This document shows positions 46,114 to 56,095 of a stretch of 64,000 nt of DNA, one piece after another. Source of the stretch: Streptomyces sp. LUP47B (lineage in GTDB: Bacteria; Actinomycetota; Actinomycetes; Streptomycetales; Streptomycetaceae); assembly GCF_001746295.1 (NCBI RefSeq), contig NZ_MJAH01000001.1:702562-766561 (forward strand), written 5' to 3'. The translations under genes were made by a program, and so were the position numbers. The notes below the pieces were generated by a model. That model did not search any database and had not been told where the DNA came from. It was given only the letters and a program-made list of their open reading frames with translations. Every line of letters starts with the position of its first letter. Position 1 is the stretch's first letter.

Positions 46114-47595
46114 TCAGTCGCCGGGCCCCTTCGCAAACGCCGCGGGCCCACGGCATCGCTTCGCCAGTTCCCGTACCGGAGGGCACCGCAGGCAGGCTCC
46201 AGCCGTGACGACCAAGGCGGCCACGCCGTACGTCCACGCCTGGAGGGGGAAGCCGGGCAGGAGCCGGCCGGCGAGGTAGAGGGTGGTGCCGGCGAGGGTG
46301 ACGGTGAGCCACTCCCAGCGGCCGTCCAGGGCCACGAGGGCGATGACGAGCAGGGAGTACCAGGGGTATCTGGGTGAGAAGAGAAGCATCGCGGTGCCGG
46401 TCAGCAGCAGGGCTCCGTGCCAGGGGCGGGCAGGGTCTCCACGCCACCACACGTACAGCGCGGTGAGTGCGAGCAGCACTGCTGCGGTCACTCCCGCTGC
46501 GGCGTCCGGCAGGAACAATCGCAGGAGGGCGAAGCGGCGTACACGCCCTGACTCGTAGCCCTCCTCGTGCAGGTATCCGGGCAGGTATCCCAGGACGTCG
46601 GCGCCGGAGACGATGACGTAGGGCAGGTAGGCGAGCGCGACAGCGGCGACGGCGGAGGCCGCGACGCGCAGGACGCGCGCCGGACCGCGCTGTCCCGCCA
46701 GGGCACCGGGCAGGACCAGTACGGGCAGGATCTTCACGGCGATCGCGGCGCCGAGCAGCGCTCCTCGTCGGGCGCCGACGGTGCCGGTGCCGAGCGCGAG
46801 TACGACGAACAGGACGCCGAGAGTGTCGATGTGCGCGTTGTTGACGGCTTCGAAGGTGACAGCCGGGCACCACGCCCACAGCGCGGCCCGCGCCGGGGCC
46901 CGCTGCGGATCGCCGCGCCGGCGCAGGACGACCAGCAGGGCCCCTGTGGTGCCGAGCGCCAGGGCGGCGCCGCCGACCTGGAGGGGCTTGTGGCGGCTGT
47001 CGGGTGGGGAGACGGCGTGCACGGCCAGGTACCAGCCCTCGGCCACGGGTGGGTAGATGGTGGGCACGGTGGGGCGGTTCATGCGTACGCACAGGCCGCT
47101 GCCCGTGTGGCTCAGGCCCCAGCCCTTGCAGGCTCCCTCGGTGGGGAAGAGCCAGCCGTCACGCAGGTGGGCCAGTTCGGGCGCGGCGGGTGGGTAGGCG
47201 TACGGGGAGATTCCGGCGGCCTGGACGCGGCCGTCCCAGGCGTATCGGTACATGTCGTCGCTGGTGCGCGGCGGCGCGGAGAGACCGGCCACGGCGACGG
47301 CGGCAGCGCCGATCAGGACCAGGACCGTCGCGGCCCGCGCCGGAACCTTGCGCACCGTCCACACGGCGGCGGCGAACAGCGCCCACGCGACGGCGTATCC
47401 GGCCAGCAGTCGGGCGGGGGCGCTGTGGTTGTCGCCCGCGTGAAGTGTGTCCGTGACGACGGCGGTGAGCGCGGCCAGGAGTGCCGCGGTGACGGCGAGC
47501 CGGACGGTCGGGCGCTTCGTCGGGGCGGCGGGGTGCGAGGACTGTGACGCGGAAGTCCCGGCCCGCGCTGGACGGTCCGTGGCGGTCTCGGTCAT
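46114..47595 (-). CDS. GT-C type membrane glycosyltransferase (GT87/DUF2029-like mannosyltransferase)
   Basis: 493 aa with about 11-12 predicted membrane helices. The conserved acidic loop after the first helices reads TSDDMYRYAWDGRVQAAGISPYAYPP near residue 112, the usual catalytic region of polyprenyl-phosphate-sugar-dependent GT-C enzymes. NNAHIDTLGVL near 240 and SPRYPWYSLL near 430 are further conserved points. It would act on the outer face of the membrane using a lipid-linked sugar. The start overlaps the stop of the methyltransferase-fusion gene by 4 bases, so they are one operon. Confidence 0.85.
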   Translation of the reverse strand: MTETATDRPARAGTSASQSSHPAAPTKRPTVRLAVTAALLAALTAVVTDTLHAGDNHSAPARLLAGYAVAWALFAAAVWTVRKVPARAATVLVLIGAAAVAVAGLSAPPRTSDDMYRYAWDGRVQAAGISPYAYPPAAPELAHLRDGWLFPTEGACKGWGLSHTGSGLCVRMNRPTVPTIYPPVAEGWYLAVHAVSPPDSRHKPLQVGGAALALGTTGALLVVLRRRGDPQRAPARAALWAWCPAVTFEAVNNAHIDTLGVLFVVLALGTGTVGARRGALLGAAIAVKILPVLVLPGALAGQRGPARVLRVAASAVAAVALAYLPYVIVSGADVLGYLPGYLHEEGYESGRVRRFALLRLFLPDAAAGVTAAVLLALTALYVWWRGDPARPWHGALLLTGTAMLLFSPRYPWYSLLVIALVALDGRWEWLTVTLAGTTLYLAGRLLPGFPLQAWTYGVAALVVTAGACLRCPPVRELAKRCRGPAAFAKGPGD

Positions 47596-48647
47596 GGCCG
47601 CCCGTCCGCCGGGAGAACCGTGGCGGCGGTTCCGTCATCAGCCGTGGTGTGCTCCTGCTTCGGCATGCCGTGCCGGTCCTGTCCGGCGTTCGGGCGGTGG
47701 AGTTCCACGAAGGGACGGCCCTGCGCGGTCCACCGGCCGGTGACGATCCAGCCGGTGACGTCGGCGGCGTGCAGCAGGGCCGTCGTGCCGACGCGAGCCC
47801 AGGAGAAGGGCCGGCCGTGGCGGCCGTGGGCGTCCTCGACGCGGACGGTGAGGCGCTCGTCCACGTCGTCACCGGCTGCCTCGGCCAGCAGGCGGCCACC
47901 GGGGCGGACCGCGTCACGCAGTCGAGCGAGCAGGGGCACGGGATCGCCGCCGATGCCCACATTGCCGTCCATCAGCAAGACGGTGCCCCACCGGCTCTCT
48001 CTGGGCAGGCGGTCGAAGACGGAGCGGCGCAGGGCGGCTCCGCCGAGTCGCCGGGTCCGGGCGACGGCGGCCGGGCTCACGTCCACGCCGAGGGCCGGGA
48101 TGCCGCGTGCTGCCAGGGCGGCCACCAGACGCCCGGGGCCGCAGCCGACGTCGAGCACGGGTCCGGTGCAGCGGTGCAGGACGTCGGCGTCCGCGGCGTC
48201 CGGGGCGGCGCACCACCGCTCCACGTCCAGCGGCAGCAGTTCCGCCGCCCCTGAGGCGAGCGGTGCCATACGACGCAGATACAGCGGGCCGCGGCCGGTG
48301 CGCAGGGCGTGGGCGTAAGGGTCTTCCACCCAGGGTTCGCCGGGTTCCGCGGTCGCGGGCGGCCGGGAGGGCACAGCAGAGGTGACGAGCTGTGCGGGCG
48401 AGCGGACGGACCGCGGCTGTTGGCCCGCGTGGCAGGCGGCGCCGAAGTCGCGCCGCGGCTCGTGGACCACGTACGCCCCGAGGGCACGGGCGCTGTCCGC
48501 GGAGCCGTCGGTGGACCCGTTGCCGACGACGGGCACGCGCCGACTGGGCGGGATCCGTTCCAGAACCCAGGGCCGGGCCTCGGCTTCGTCGAGGCCCGGC
48601 GGCTCGACGTCCACAGGGGAAGGGGATGTCTCGATCACCCCACTCAC
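47592..48647 (-). CDS. Fusion of a GT2 glycosyltransferase N-terminus with a class I SAM methyltransferase
   Basis: 351 aa. Residues 1-75 look like the start of a GT2 enzyme (PPGLDEAEARPWVLERIPP, GNGSTDGSADSA, VVHEPRRDFGAACHAG), but the first catalytic Asp of the usual DNGSTD is Gly and the rest of the GT2 domain is missing. From about residue 93 a complete methyltransferase follows: EDPYAHALRTGRGPLYLRR, SAM site VLDVGCGPGRLVAAL near 165, LLMDGNVGIGG, PGGRLLAEAAG. An internal GTG at 48374 could give the methyltransferase alone. Most likely two adjacent genes fused by deletion. The methyltransferase may still be active. Confidence 0.75.
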   Translation of the reverse strand: MSGVIETSPSPVDVEPPGLDEAEARPWVLERIPPSRRVPVVGNGSTDGSADSARALGAYVVHEPRRDFGAACHAGQQPRSVRSPAQLVTSAVPSRPPATAEPGEPWVEDPYAHALRTGRGPLYLRRMAPLASGAAELLPLDVERWCAAPDAADADVLHRCTGPVLDVGCGPGRLVAALAARGIPALGVDVSPAAVARTRRLGGAALRRSVFDRLPRESRWGTVLLMDGNVGIGGDPVPLLARLRDAVRPGGRLLAEAAGDDVDERLTVRVEDAHGRHGRPFSWARVGTTALLHAADVTGWIVTGRWTAQGRPFVELHRPNAGQDRHGMPKQEHTTADDGTAATVLPADGRP

Positions 48648-48877
48648 CCTACGAACTCGAAGCGGACATAAGGGATTTGATGTTCTTACAGATCGCTGAC
48701 GTCCCCCAGGGCGTCGTCAGCATCAGGCCCCCGTGGGGTCGGGTGGGCTGGGTGGGGAACAGGGACCCAGTGGTGGGCCCGTCGGCCGATGCGGCGACCC
48801 CTTGGACCTCCCCCGGCTCAGCGTGACTGCTCACGGATTGACGTACTCCGTGACGGCTCCGATGCTGGTAAGAGGGG
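48648..48877. other. Divergent intergenic region
   Basis: Separates the leftward fusion gene from the rightward phosphatase gene and must hold both promoters. No palindrome stood out. Confidence 0.4.
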
Positions 48878-50134
48878 GTGATGGAAGGGGCTGCGGCCGT
48901 GCGTCGTGGACAGAGTGGTCTTCCTCGGGTGTTGACGGCGGCGGAGACGGCGGCACCGGTGGACGCTGTCGACGTGGTCGCGGAGGACCTGAGGCGACGT
49001 TTCAGGGCCACGGAGGTGTCTTTCCTCATTGTGGATCTGACGGGGAAGGCAGTGGCGCGGCTGGCCACCGTCCCCGCGGACAGTGGCCGGGAGGCGGAGC
49101 GCATTCCCCTGTTCGGGAGTGTCTACGAGGAAGTGGTTCGTACCCAGCTGCTGTATCACGAGGCGACCGGCCACGGACATCGGGTGATCATGCCGGTCAC
49201 CAACCGGGGGGATGCGATCGGGCTGCTGGAACTGCTCCTGCCGACCGACCCCGGCGACGATGTCCTTGACGCGGTCGGGGAAGCCGCCCACCTCCTGGCC
49301 TACATCGTGATCGCCAACGGGCGCTTCACCGACCTCTACACCTGGGGCAGACGCTCCGTACCTCCCACCCTTGCGGCAGAGATCCAGTACCAGCTGCTTC
49401 CCCCGTCGCTGTCGTGCGAGGCGGCGCAGTTCACGCTCTGCGGGAGCCTGGAGCCGTCCGAAGGCCTCAGCGGTGACACCTTCGACTACGCCCTGGACCG
49501 CGACACCCTGCATGTGTCGGTGACCGACCCCATGGGCCACGACATCGATGCCGCCCTGGCCGCCACGGTCCTGGTGAGCGCCCTGCGCGGCGCCCGTCGC
49601 GCGGGGGCGGGCCTGGCCGAGCAGGCCCACCGGGCCGACCAGGCACTGATCGCCCACGGCCACGGCCACGCCACCGGACAGCTGCTGCGCGTCCATCTCC
49701 GAACCGGTCAGGCCCAGCTCGTCAATGCCGGCCACCCCTGGCCACTGCGCATGCGCGAAGGGACTGCGGAGGTGATCACCTGCGAGGTGGACCATCCCTT
49801 CGGGCTGTCCGAGTTCACGCCCCACCCCTACCGTGTGCAGGACCTCGACCTGCGTCCCGGTGACCGTCTGCTCCTCATCACCGACGGCATGCTCGAACGT
49901 CACGGCGAGAAGGTCGACCTGGCCGCCCTGCTGGAGAACACCCGCCACCTGCATCCGCGGGAGACCGCGATGGCACTGACATCCGCCGTTCGGGACGCCG
50001 CCGACGGCCGGCTCGAAGACGATGCCACCGTGATGTGCCTGGACTGGCACGGCCCTCAGGAAACCCAGCGGCACGTCAGCTCCGGCGCGGACACAAGGCA
50101 AGCCTCAGCCGTCCGCACCGAGGGACAGCCGTGA
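48878..50134 (+). CDS. PP2C-type (SpoIIE/RsbU-like) phosphatase with GAF-like domain
   Basis: 418 aa. The N-terminal sensor domain of GAF type spans about residues 25-160 ([35 protein letters not shown]). The C-terminal SpoIIE phosphatase domain starts near 175 ([10 protein letters not shown]), with metal-binding acidic motifs [10 protein letters not shown] and [37 protein letters not shown] and [10 protein letters not shown]. Such proteins dephosphorylate anti-sigma factor antagonists in response to a signal. Adjacent GTG 48878/ATG 48881 starts follow AGAGGGG. No anti-sigma factor gene is adjacent. Confidence 0.9.
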   Translation: MMEGAAAVRRGQSGLPRVLTAAETAAPVDAVDVVAEDLRRRFRATEVSFLIVDLTGKAVARLATVPADSGREAERIPLFGSVYEEVVRTQLLYHEATGHGHRVIMPVTNRGDAIGLLELLLPTDPGDDVLDAVGEAAHLLAYIVIANGRFTDLYTWGRRSVPPTLAAEIQYQLLPPSLSCEAAQFTLCGSLEPSEGLSGDTFDYALDRDTLHVSVTDPMGHDIDAALAATVLVSALRGARRAGAGLAEQAHRADQALIAHGHGHATGQLLRVHLRTGQAQLVNAGHPWPLRMREGTAEVITCEVDHPFGLSEFTPHPYRVQDLDLRPGDRLLLITDGMLERHGEKVDLAALLENTRHLHPRETAMALTSAVRDAADGRLEDDATVMCLDWHGPQETQRHVSSGADTRQASAVRTEGQP

Positions 50135-50240
50135 CCGTTCGAGGGCCGCTTCGTTCCAGTCCGGCGCGTCGGCGACGTCCTTGCCGAGCCCGACCATCGC
50201 GGCCATGTAGCAGATTGCGTTCACGCCGCCCGGTGCGTCG
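50105..50240 (-). pseudogene. Unidentified C-terminal coding scrap
   Basis: A leftward frame ending at 50105 reads GGVNAICYMAAMVGLGKDV, then [18 protein letters not shown], which has the look of a real protein terminus. No start, ribosome site or family was recognised. Confidence 0.3.
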
Positions 50241-50358
50241 GTGGCGGCCGCCGGTCCGTCTCTTCGGGACCGGCGGTGACCCCGTTCCGACGACGGCGGT
50301 GTCGGTGTCGGTGTGCGAGCCGATGACACGCGGCCGTAGACCGCTCGGCGCGGGTCCG

Positions 50359-50979
50359 TCAGCGGCTCGTAAGCGTGCGGGACCGTGCCCTGTCGTCTCC
50401 GCTCGAGAACGTCGCGGCCGTCAACAGCGCGAAGGCGAGGGCGAAGCCGAGCATGGTGAGCACACCCCGCGGCCAGAAGATGTGACTGTCGACGAACGAC
50501 CAGCAGGCGGCGAGCAGTACCACGGCACCCGGTAGCGTCCGAACTCCGTGCCGCCGATACAGCACCGCGCACGTCGCGAGACAGGCCACGGCCAGCGCGT
50601 ACACCCCCACGCGGCCCAGTGCGTCGCCGGTCGCGAACAGCCGCCCGGCCGCCCCGTGGACTCCGTGGTCCACCACCGTGCCCGCGGAGATTCCCGCGAC
50701 GGCGTCGAGTCCGGAGTAGTACGCCGCGTAGCCGAGGGATCCGAGCCAGGCGAGCACCGTCAGAGCCCCCTCGGCGTCGCGGCGCGGCCTGCCCCACAAC
50801 GGGACCACCAGACCGAGCACCAGGAAGGGGAACACCGGCAGGAGAGCGATGTGCAGCCCGGCCCAGTCCCCCGCCGTCGTCGGCGTCAAGTGCCGGGGGT
50901 GAACGAGACCGGCGACAGCCAGCAGTATCGGGGCCGCCGTCACCAGCGCCGTCGTACGCAGAACACGCATGGATCGCAT
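50359..50979 (-). CDS. Hypothetical integral membrane protein
   Basis: 206 aa from ATG 50979 (a second ATG at 50970 is possible). Five or six hydrophobic helices: TALVTAAPILLAVAGLV, LLPVFPFLVLGLVVPLWG, VLAWLGSLGYAAYYSGLDAVAG, VGVYALAVACLATCAVLY, AVVLLAACWSFV and MLGFALAFALLTAATF. A His-containing loop (VHPRHLTPTTAGDW) lies after helix 1. No functional family was recognised; it resembles small actinobacterial membrane proteins of unknown role. Divergent from the sirtuin gene. Confidence 0.75.
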   Translation of the reverse strand: MRSMRVLRTTALVTAAPILLAVAGLVHPRHLTPTTAGDWAGLHIALLPVFPFLVLGLVVPLWGRPRRDAEGALTVLAWLGSLGYAAYYSGLDAVAGISAGTVVDHGVHGAAGRLFATGDALGRVGVYALAVACLATCAVLYRRHGVRTLPGAVVLLAACWSFVDSHIFWPRGVLTMLGFALAFALLTAATFSSGDDRARSRTLTSR

Positions 50980-51168
50980 CCCGTCACCGTAGGAGGCCGT
51001 GCCGGGTCCGCCGTGCCCTGCGCGGAACGCGTAAGACATCCGTAACACCGGAGAAGCGAATTCGGCGCGCAGTACGGACTCTGTGATGTGGGGGGGAAGT
51101 CCAGTCATCCGAAGCAGCGCCCTGCGAAGCTCGGGGTCGGGCGGGCCCGGTTTCGTACCCTTGCACGC

Positions 51169-52080
51169 ATGCGGACGCGTCCCACACTTCACTGGACCCC
51201 TCCCCCGGACCTGCCGCCGGGCACCTTCGACCTGCGGCCGGTGGTCGATGCGCTGAGCGCCGGCAGGGTGCTGGTGCTCAGCGGGGCGGGAATCTCCACG
51301 GAGTCGGGCATCCCCGCCTACCGGGGCGAAGGCGGAAGTCTGAGTCGGCACACGCCGATGACGTACCAGGACTTCACCGCCGGCGCTGAGGCACGGCGAA
51401 GATACTGGGCTCGCAGCCATCTGGGGTGGCGTACCTTCGGCCGGGCCCGTCCCAATGCCGGGCACCAGGCCGTCGCCGCGTTCGCTCGGCAGGGGCTGCT
51501 CTCGGGAGTGATCACCCAGAACGTCGACGGTCTGCATCAGGCCGCCGGCACCGAGGGCGTCGTGGAACTGCACGGGAGCCTGGCAAGAGTCCGGTGCCTG
51601 GGCTGCGACGCCATCACCACCCGCCAGGACCTGTCCGTACGACTGGAAGAGGCCAACGCGGCGTTCGAGCCGGTGGTCGCGGGAATCAACCCCGACGGTG
51701 ACGCCGACCTGTCCGACGAACAGGTCGCCGGCTTTCGCGTCCTGCCCTGCCTGGACTGTGGCGGCATCCTCAAGCCCGATGTGGTGTTCTTCGGCGAGAC
51801 CGTGCCCGCGCAACGGATCGAGCACTGCCGTCAGTTGGTCCGTGAGGCGAGCACGCTGCTGGTTCTGGGCTCCTCGCTCACGGTGATGTCCGGACTCAGG
51901 TTCGTCCGCCAAGCCGCTCAGGCGGGCAAGCGTGTCCTCATCATCAACCGGGATCCCACCCGCGGTGACCTGCTCGCCCATACCCGCGTCAGCCTTCCGC
52001 TGGGAACCGCCCTGCACTCTGTCGCAGATGTTCTGGACCTTCGCGCCGACGGACGGATGCCGCTCCGGTCGGAGCCCTGA
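51169..52080 (+). CDS. Sir2-family NAD-dependent protein deacetylase
   Basis: 303 aa from ATG 51169. Sirtuin signatures: VLSGAGISTESGIPAYRG near residue 38, TQNVDGLHQAAG near 113, catalytic His in ELHGSL near 130, zinc finger cysteines CLGC near 140 and CLDCGG near 192, FFGETVP near 205 and GSSLTVMSG near 232. It removes acyl groups from lysines using NAD, making O-acetyl-ADP-ribose. It is of the type with an insertion between the Cys pairs. Single-gene unit. Confidence 0.92.
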   Translation: MRTRPTLHWTPPPDLPPGTFDLRPVVDALSAGRVLVLSGAGISTESGIPAYRGEGGSLSRHTPMTYQDFTAGAEARRRYWARSHLGWRTFGRARPNAGHQAVAAFARQGLLSGVITQNVDGLHQAAGTEGVVELHGSLARVRCLGCDAITTRQDLSVRLEEANAAFEPVVAGINPDGDADLSDEQVAGFRVLPCLDCGGILKPDVVFFGETVPAQRIEHCRQLVREASTLLVLGSSLTVMSGLRFVRQAAQAGKRVLIINRDPTRGDLLAHTRVSLPLGTALHSVADVLDLRADGRMPLRSEP

Positions 52081-52173
52081 CAACCGCGTGGGGACGCCTC
52101 GCGCGTGCTGGTGTTCCGACGCCGCCGCCCGGGTCCCGAGGGGCCCGGGCGGCGGGGTGCCGGTGGCGCAGGG

Positions 52174-54441
52174 TCAGGGTGTCAGCTGCCAGCGGGCGAT
52201 GTATCCGACGTCGATGGACGCCCGGTCCTGCACGCGCAGCTTCCAGGTGCCGTTGAGCGGTTGCGTGGAGGCGTCGACCGTGAACGTCTGGTCGACGTTG
52301 TCGGCGGAGCCTCCGCTGCGGTTGAGCAGGGAGTAGACGGTGCCGTCGGGGCCGACGAGGTCGACGGTCAGGTCACCGCGGTAGGTGTGGACGATGTCGA
52401 CGTAGACCTTGGTGGTCGCGGAGGCGTTGCCGTCGCGGCCCGTGATGGTCACAGGGGACTCCACGGCGGCCCCGTTGTCGGGGATGTCGACGCGGGCGGC
52501 GTTGGCGTAGACGTAGGCGATCTGCCAGCCGAAGGTGACAGAGGCGGTCGCTTCGGTGCTGTCGGTCACCTTGATCGTGACGTCGCCGGTGCCGAGCGTG
52601 GTCGGAGTGCCGCTGATCAGGCCGCTCGGGCTGATGGTCAGACCGTCCGGCAGGCCGGTGGCCTCGTAGGTCAGCGAGGCTCCGGTGTTGGTGGTGTAGG
52701 CGTCCAGCTGCAGGCTGACGACCTGGTTGACGCCGCTGATCTGGTCGGCCACCGGCGCGAGGTTCACGCCGAGGGCGATGCGGTTGCCGACGTTGATCGC
52801 GGCCCAGGCGTCGGCGACGGCGAGGTAGGTCGGGCTGTAGGCGCCGAACAGGTCTGCGGCTGCCGAGAGGGTGGCGGTGCGTGCGCCCACGTAGTTCGTT
52901 GTCGAGGTCATGTACGTCGTCAGCGCCCGGTACCAGATCGCGGCCGCGTTCTCGATGCCGATGCCGCTGACGGCCTGACCGTCGTAGGTCGGGCTGTCGT
53001 AGGAGACACCGTTGACGGTCTTGGCGCCGCTGCCCTCGGAGAGCAGGTAGAAGAAGTGGTTCGCCGGCCCGGAGGAGTAGTGGACGTCGACGCCGCCCAG
53101 GGTGGAGCTCCAACTGTCGTACGAGGAGCCGTCCTTGGAGGGCTTGTCCATGTACCGCAGGGGGGTGCCGTCGCCGTTGATGTCGATCTTCTCGCCGACG
53201 AGGTAGTCACCGGGGTCGGCGGCGAGGTTCGAGTGGAACTCGACGGCCGCCGCGAAGATGTCGGAGGTCGCCTCGTTCAGGCCGCCGGACTCGCCCGAGT
53301 AGACCAGGCCCGCGGTGGCGGCGGTGACGCCGTGGCTCATCTCGTGGGCGGCCACGTCGAGCGCGGTGAGCGGGTGGGTGTTGCCCGAGCCGTCGCCGTA
53401 GGTCATGCAGAAGCAGGAGTCCTGCCAGAAGGCGTTGACGTAGTTGCTGCCGTAGTGCGCGCGGCTGTAGGCGGCGACCCCGTCGTTGCGGATGCCGTTG
53501 CGGCCGTAGGCGTCCTTGTAGAAGTCCCAGGTTGCCGCGGCGCCGAAGGCCACATCGACGCCCGCGGTCTGGCGGTTGGACGGCAGGCCGTCGCCCCAGA
53601 CATCGTTGTCGTCCGTGAACAGGGTGCCGGTGCCCGAGGTGCCCTGGCCCAGGTCGTACGTCTTGTGCCCGGCGCGGTCGGGGTCCGCGAGCTGGTACGT
53701 GGACCCGGACAGGGTGGTGCCGAGCGGGACCGTGCCCACGTACTGGCCGGTGCCGGTGCCGGTGTGCACCTTCTCGGCAGCCAGGAGTTCCTTGCCGGTG
53801 GCGGCGTCGGTGACGACCTGGAGCTCGCTGGGCGTGCCGTCCTTCTGGACGCCTTCGACGACGGTTTCCCAGGCCAGCACGGGCTTGCCGGTTCCGGCCC
53901 AGACGACCAGGCGGGAGGCGTCGGCCACCTTGGCGCCCCTGACGTGATCCTTTTTCGAGGCGGTGAGAGCCTTGGCGGTGGCGCCTGCGGTCGTGACCTC
54001 GGGGCTGAGCGAGGGCACCGACAGCTTGGCCGCGTTGGCCTTGGTGACGGTCGTACGGCCGCTGTCGTCGTGGACGACCAAGTCGCCGCCCAGGACGGGC
54101 AATCCGGCGTAGGTGCGCTCGTAACGGGTGTGCGTGGTGCCGTCGGCGTCCCTGATGACGTCCTTGACGACGAGCCTCTCCTTGGCGCCGAGACCGATGC
54201 GCTGCGCGGTACCGGCGGCCTCGGACTGGGCGCTCCTGATCAGGGCGGTTCGGCGGGCAGGGGACAGCGGGGCCGGGGCGGCGTCGGCCCGAGGCGTGGC
54301 GGCGATCTTCGCGCCTGCCGGGTGCGCCGGTGCCGCGGTGGCGGAGTCCGGGACGGCCAGGGCGAGCAGGGAGCCCACCGCCGCCAGAGTAAGGGCCGTG
54401 AGGCGTCTCGGGCGCACGAGGGCGTTCTGTCGCAGGGGCAA
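52174..54441 (-). CDS. Secreted M4 (thermolysin-like) metalloprotease
   Basis: 755 aa from TTG 54441, chosen because AAGGAG lies 7 bases upstream and a signal peptide (LTALTLAAVGSLLALAVP) then begins at the right place. The propeptide (FTP/PepSY-type) runs to about residue 225. The M4 domain has the zinc site HEMSHG at 366-371 with Glu390 in GLNEATSD and a distal His in the HYSSGPANHFFYLL region. A He_PIG Ig-like repeat (ATGLPDGLTISPSGLISG) and a C-terminal P/proprotein-convertase domain (HTYRGDLTVDLVGPDGT, WKLRVQDRASID) follow. Shares the He_PIG module with the S53 protease 9 kb away. Confidence 0.92.
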   Translation of the reverse strand: MPLRQNALVRPRRLTALTLAAVGSLLALAVPDSATAAPAHPAGAKIAATPRADAAPAPLSPARRTALIRSAQSEAAGTAQRIGLGAKERLVVKDVIRDADGTTHTRYERTYAGLPVLGGDLVVHDDSGRTTVTKANAAKLSVPSLSPEVTTAGATAKALTASKKDHVRGAKVADASRLVVWAGTGKPVLAWETVVEGVQKDGTPSELQVVTDAATGKELLAAEKVHTGTGTGQYVGTVPLGTTLSGSTYQLADPDRAGHKTYDLGQGTSGTGTLFTDDNDVWGDGLPSNRQTAGVDVAFGAAATWDFYKDAYGRNGIRNDGVAAYSRAHYGSNYVNAFWQDSCFCMTYGDGSGNTHPLTALDVAAHEMSHGVTAATAGLVYSGESGGLNEATSDIFAAAVEFHSNLAADPGDYLVGEKIDINGDGTPLRYMDKPSKDGSSYDSWSSTLGGVDVHYSSGPANHFFYLLSEGSGAKTVNGVSYDSPTYDGQAVSGIGIENAAAIWYRALTTYMTSTTNYVGARTATLSAAADLFGAYSPTYLAVADAWAAINVGNRIALGVNLAPVADQISGVNQVVSLQLDAYTTNTGASLTYEATGLPDGLTISPSGLISGTPTTLGTGDVTIKVTDSTEATASVTFGWQIAYVYANAARVDIPDNGAAVESPVTITGRDGNASATTKVYVDIVHTYRGDLTVDLVGPDGTVYSLLNRSGGSADNVDQTFTVDASTQPLNGTWKLRVQDRASIDVGYIARWQLTP

Positions 54442-55546
54442 GGGGGTTCTCCTTCGGTACGACGGCCGACCCGGGGTGGGGGCCGTGGACGAGACGGATC
54501 GGCGGGGTGGGCCGGTCCGGAGCGCTGCACGGCATGCGGGTGGAAGGAGGTGGGGGGGTGGTGGAAACGCGGCTGAGCCGCGTGTTGAACCTGTAAGGGA
54601 GCTGTGAATTCCCGGAGCAGAGTGACACCGCGGACGCGCCCTTGTCATGCAAGCATCAAATCAACGGCTTGAATTGATCACGCAGGTCAGGCAAATCGGT
54701 ACACACGGCGACCGGTTTTCGGCCTGCCAGGATCGTTGTGCTGCCACCACCGCGCCCGCCATCGGCTGCCCGACAGGGACACGCGTAGCCGCTGTCGCGG
54801 AGGCCACGGCCGCGGTGTCGGCCTGTCGCCGGAGTCGTGCCCTACGCGCACCGAGATCCGGCCCAATGGGCCAGCACTGCAGGACCAGTTGACCGTCTCG
54901 GAGGCCCGGCCTCGTGCGGCCGACGTAGGCGTTCGGTATGGGTGGGCCGGGGTTCCATGGCGCCGACAAATCGCAGCAGAGGGGTGTCGAATACGGCGTC
55001 GCGGGTGAGGACGCAGATCCAGCCCAGAAAGCGGGTCCGAGCACGTGTCGGCGTCCCGGCCTACCTCCGCCCGGGTGGTGCCGCCGGCCCTCACCAGTGC
55101 CCGCACCTTCTGCTCCGGTCAGCGGTGCCGTGGTGGATGCCTCCCGCCGAGTGGTTCGGCCGCCTTCGCGACCTGGGCCGCGGCGGGCGGGCCGGTCCTC
55201 CGTCACGTTGGCGAGGACGGCGGTCAGGCGGGCCGAGCTTCGGGGTCGACGCACCGGACCAGACGTCGAGTTCGCCGCCACAGGTCGCACCGACTGCGAA
55301 GGCGTCGGCGTCGGCGTCAGAAGGGCCGACTGCTGGTACCACGGGCGTTGCGGCGGATGCCGGCGGCGATGCACCGATGGCGAGGCCTGCGCGTCATGTC
55401 CTCTGCGCTGGTGGTTGCGGAGCTGACGATCAGGGCGCAGGTCGGCAGGGTGTTGGCGTGAAGTCGGGGTTGCGGGGTCGTACGAGGCACGGTTGGTGCG
55501 ACCGAACGGTCCGTGATCCGCACCAGGTGACGGAACAGGGGATCGC
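54442..55546. other. About 1.1 kb without a recognisable gene
   Basis: The left end carries the leader of the M4 protease gene. Longer frames across 54660-55590 on both strands are rich in Arg, Gly and Pro, lack ribosome sites and match no family, so they look like GC-driven open frames. Confidence 0.45.
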
Positions 55547-55906
55547 TCACGAAGGCCAGTCGGAGGGAAGTCCGTCGTTTTCGTTGTAAAAGTCTTCCCC
55601 GTCCTGGGCGATCGCCGCCACGGCGCTCTGGTAGGCGTAGCCGTACTCGCTGACCGACAGCGACTCGCAACCGGGCGGCCGGGTCTTCGGCGGGGTCGTC
55701 GGCGACCAGTCCCCGGTGTAGAGCGAGTCGATGCCCTTCATACAGGCGCGGATCGCCTCGGCGTCGGCCGGGGGCGCGGTGGTGGCCGTCGAGGAGGAAG
55801 CTGTGGCACCGTCCGCCGGGCTGCCGGAATCCCCTGATCCGTCCGAACAGGCGGCAAGTGTCAGCAGCAGGGCTGCCGTGGATATGAGCGCTGCCGTGGT
55901 CCGCAT
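55547..55906 (-). CDS. Small secreted lipoprotein
   Basis: 119 aa from ATG 55906. The signal peptide has a lipobox LAAC at about residues 17-20, so the mature protein is probably lipid-anchored at Cys20. It is followed by a Ser/Thr/Ala linker (SGSPADGATASSSTATTAPP) and a small domain with two further cysteines (AIRACMKGIDSLYTGDW, RPPGCESLSV). No family was recognised. Single gene. Confidence 0.75.
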   Translation of the reverse strand: MRTTAALISTAALLLTLAACSDGSGDSGSPADGATASSSTATTAPPADAEAIRACMKGIDSLYTGDWSPTTPPKTRPPGCESLSVSEYGYAYQSAVAAIAQDGEDFYNENDGLPSDWPS

Positions 55907-56095
55907 GTCCCTTGCCCCAGGGGTTGTTGAAGAGACGTCACATAGTGGCAGATACGAGCAGGTCTCGCACTGGAGTGCGCTGTGACCATCCTGGGCTCCG
56001 GCAAGGGGAGTTCGAGCAACGCAGCCCGCCCGTGACGAGGTCTGTCCACGCACTGACCCGGAGCGCCATCGGCGTCGCTGTCGCCGGTCGACCTC

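Noticed and set aside
52105..54576. A rightward frame of 823 codons
   Set aside because: Antisense to the M4 protease with HEMSHG motif; no ribosome site or domain.
54660..55590. Long open frames on both strands before the lipoprotein gene
   Set aside because: No ribosome site, biased composition and no similarity recognised; treated as non-coding.
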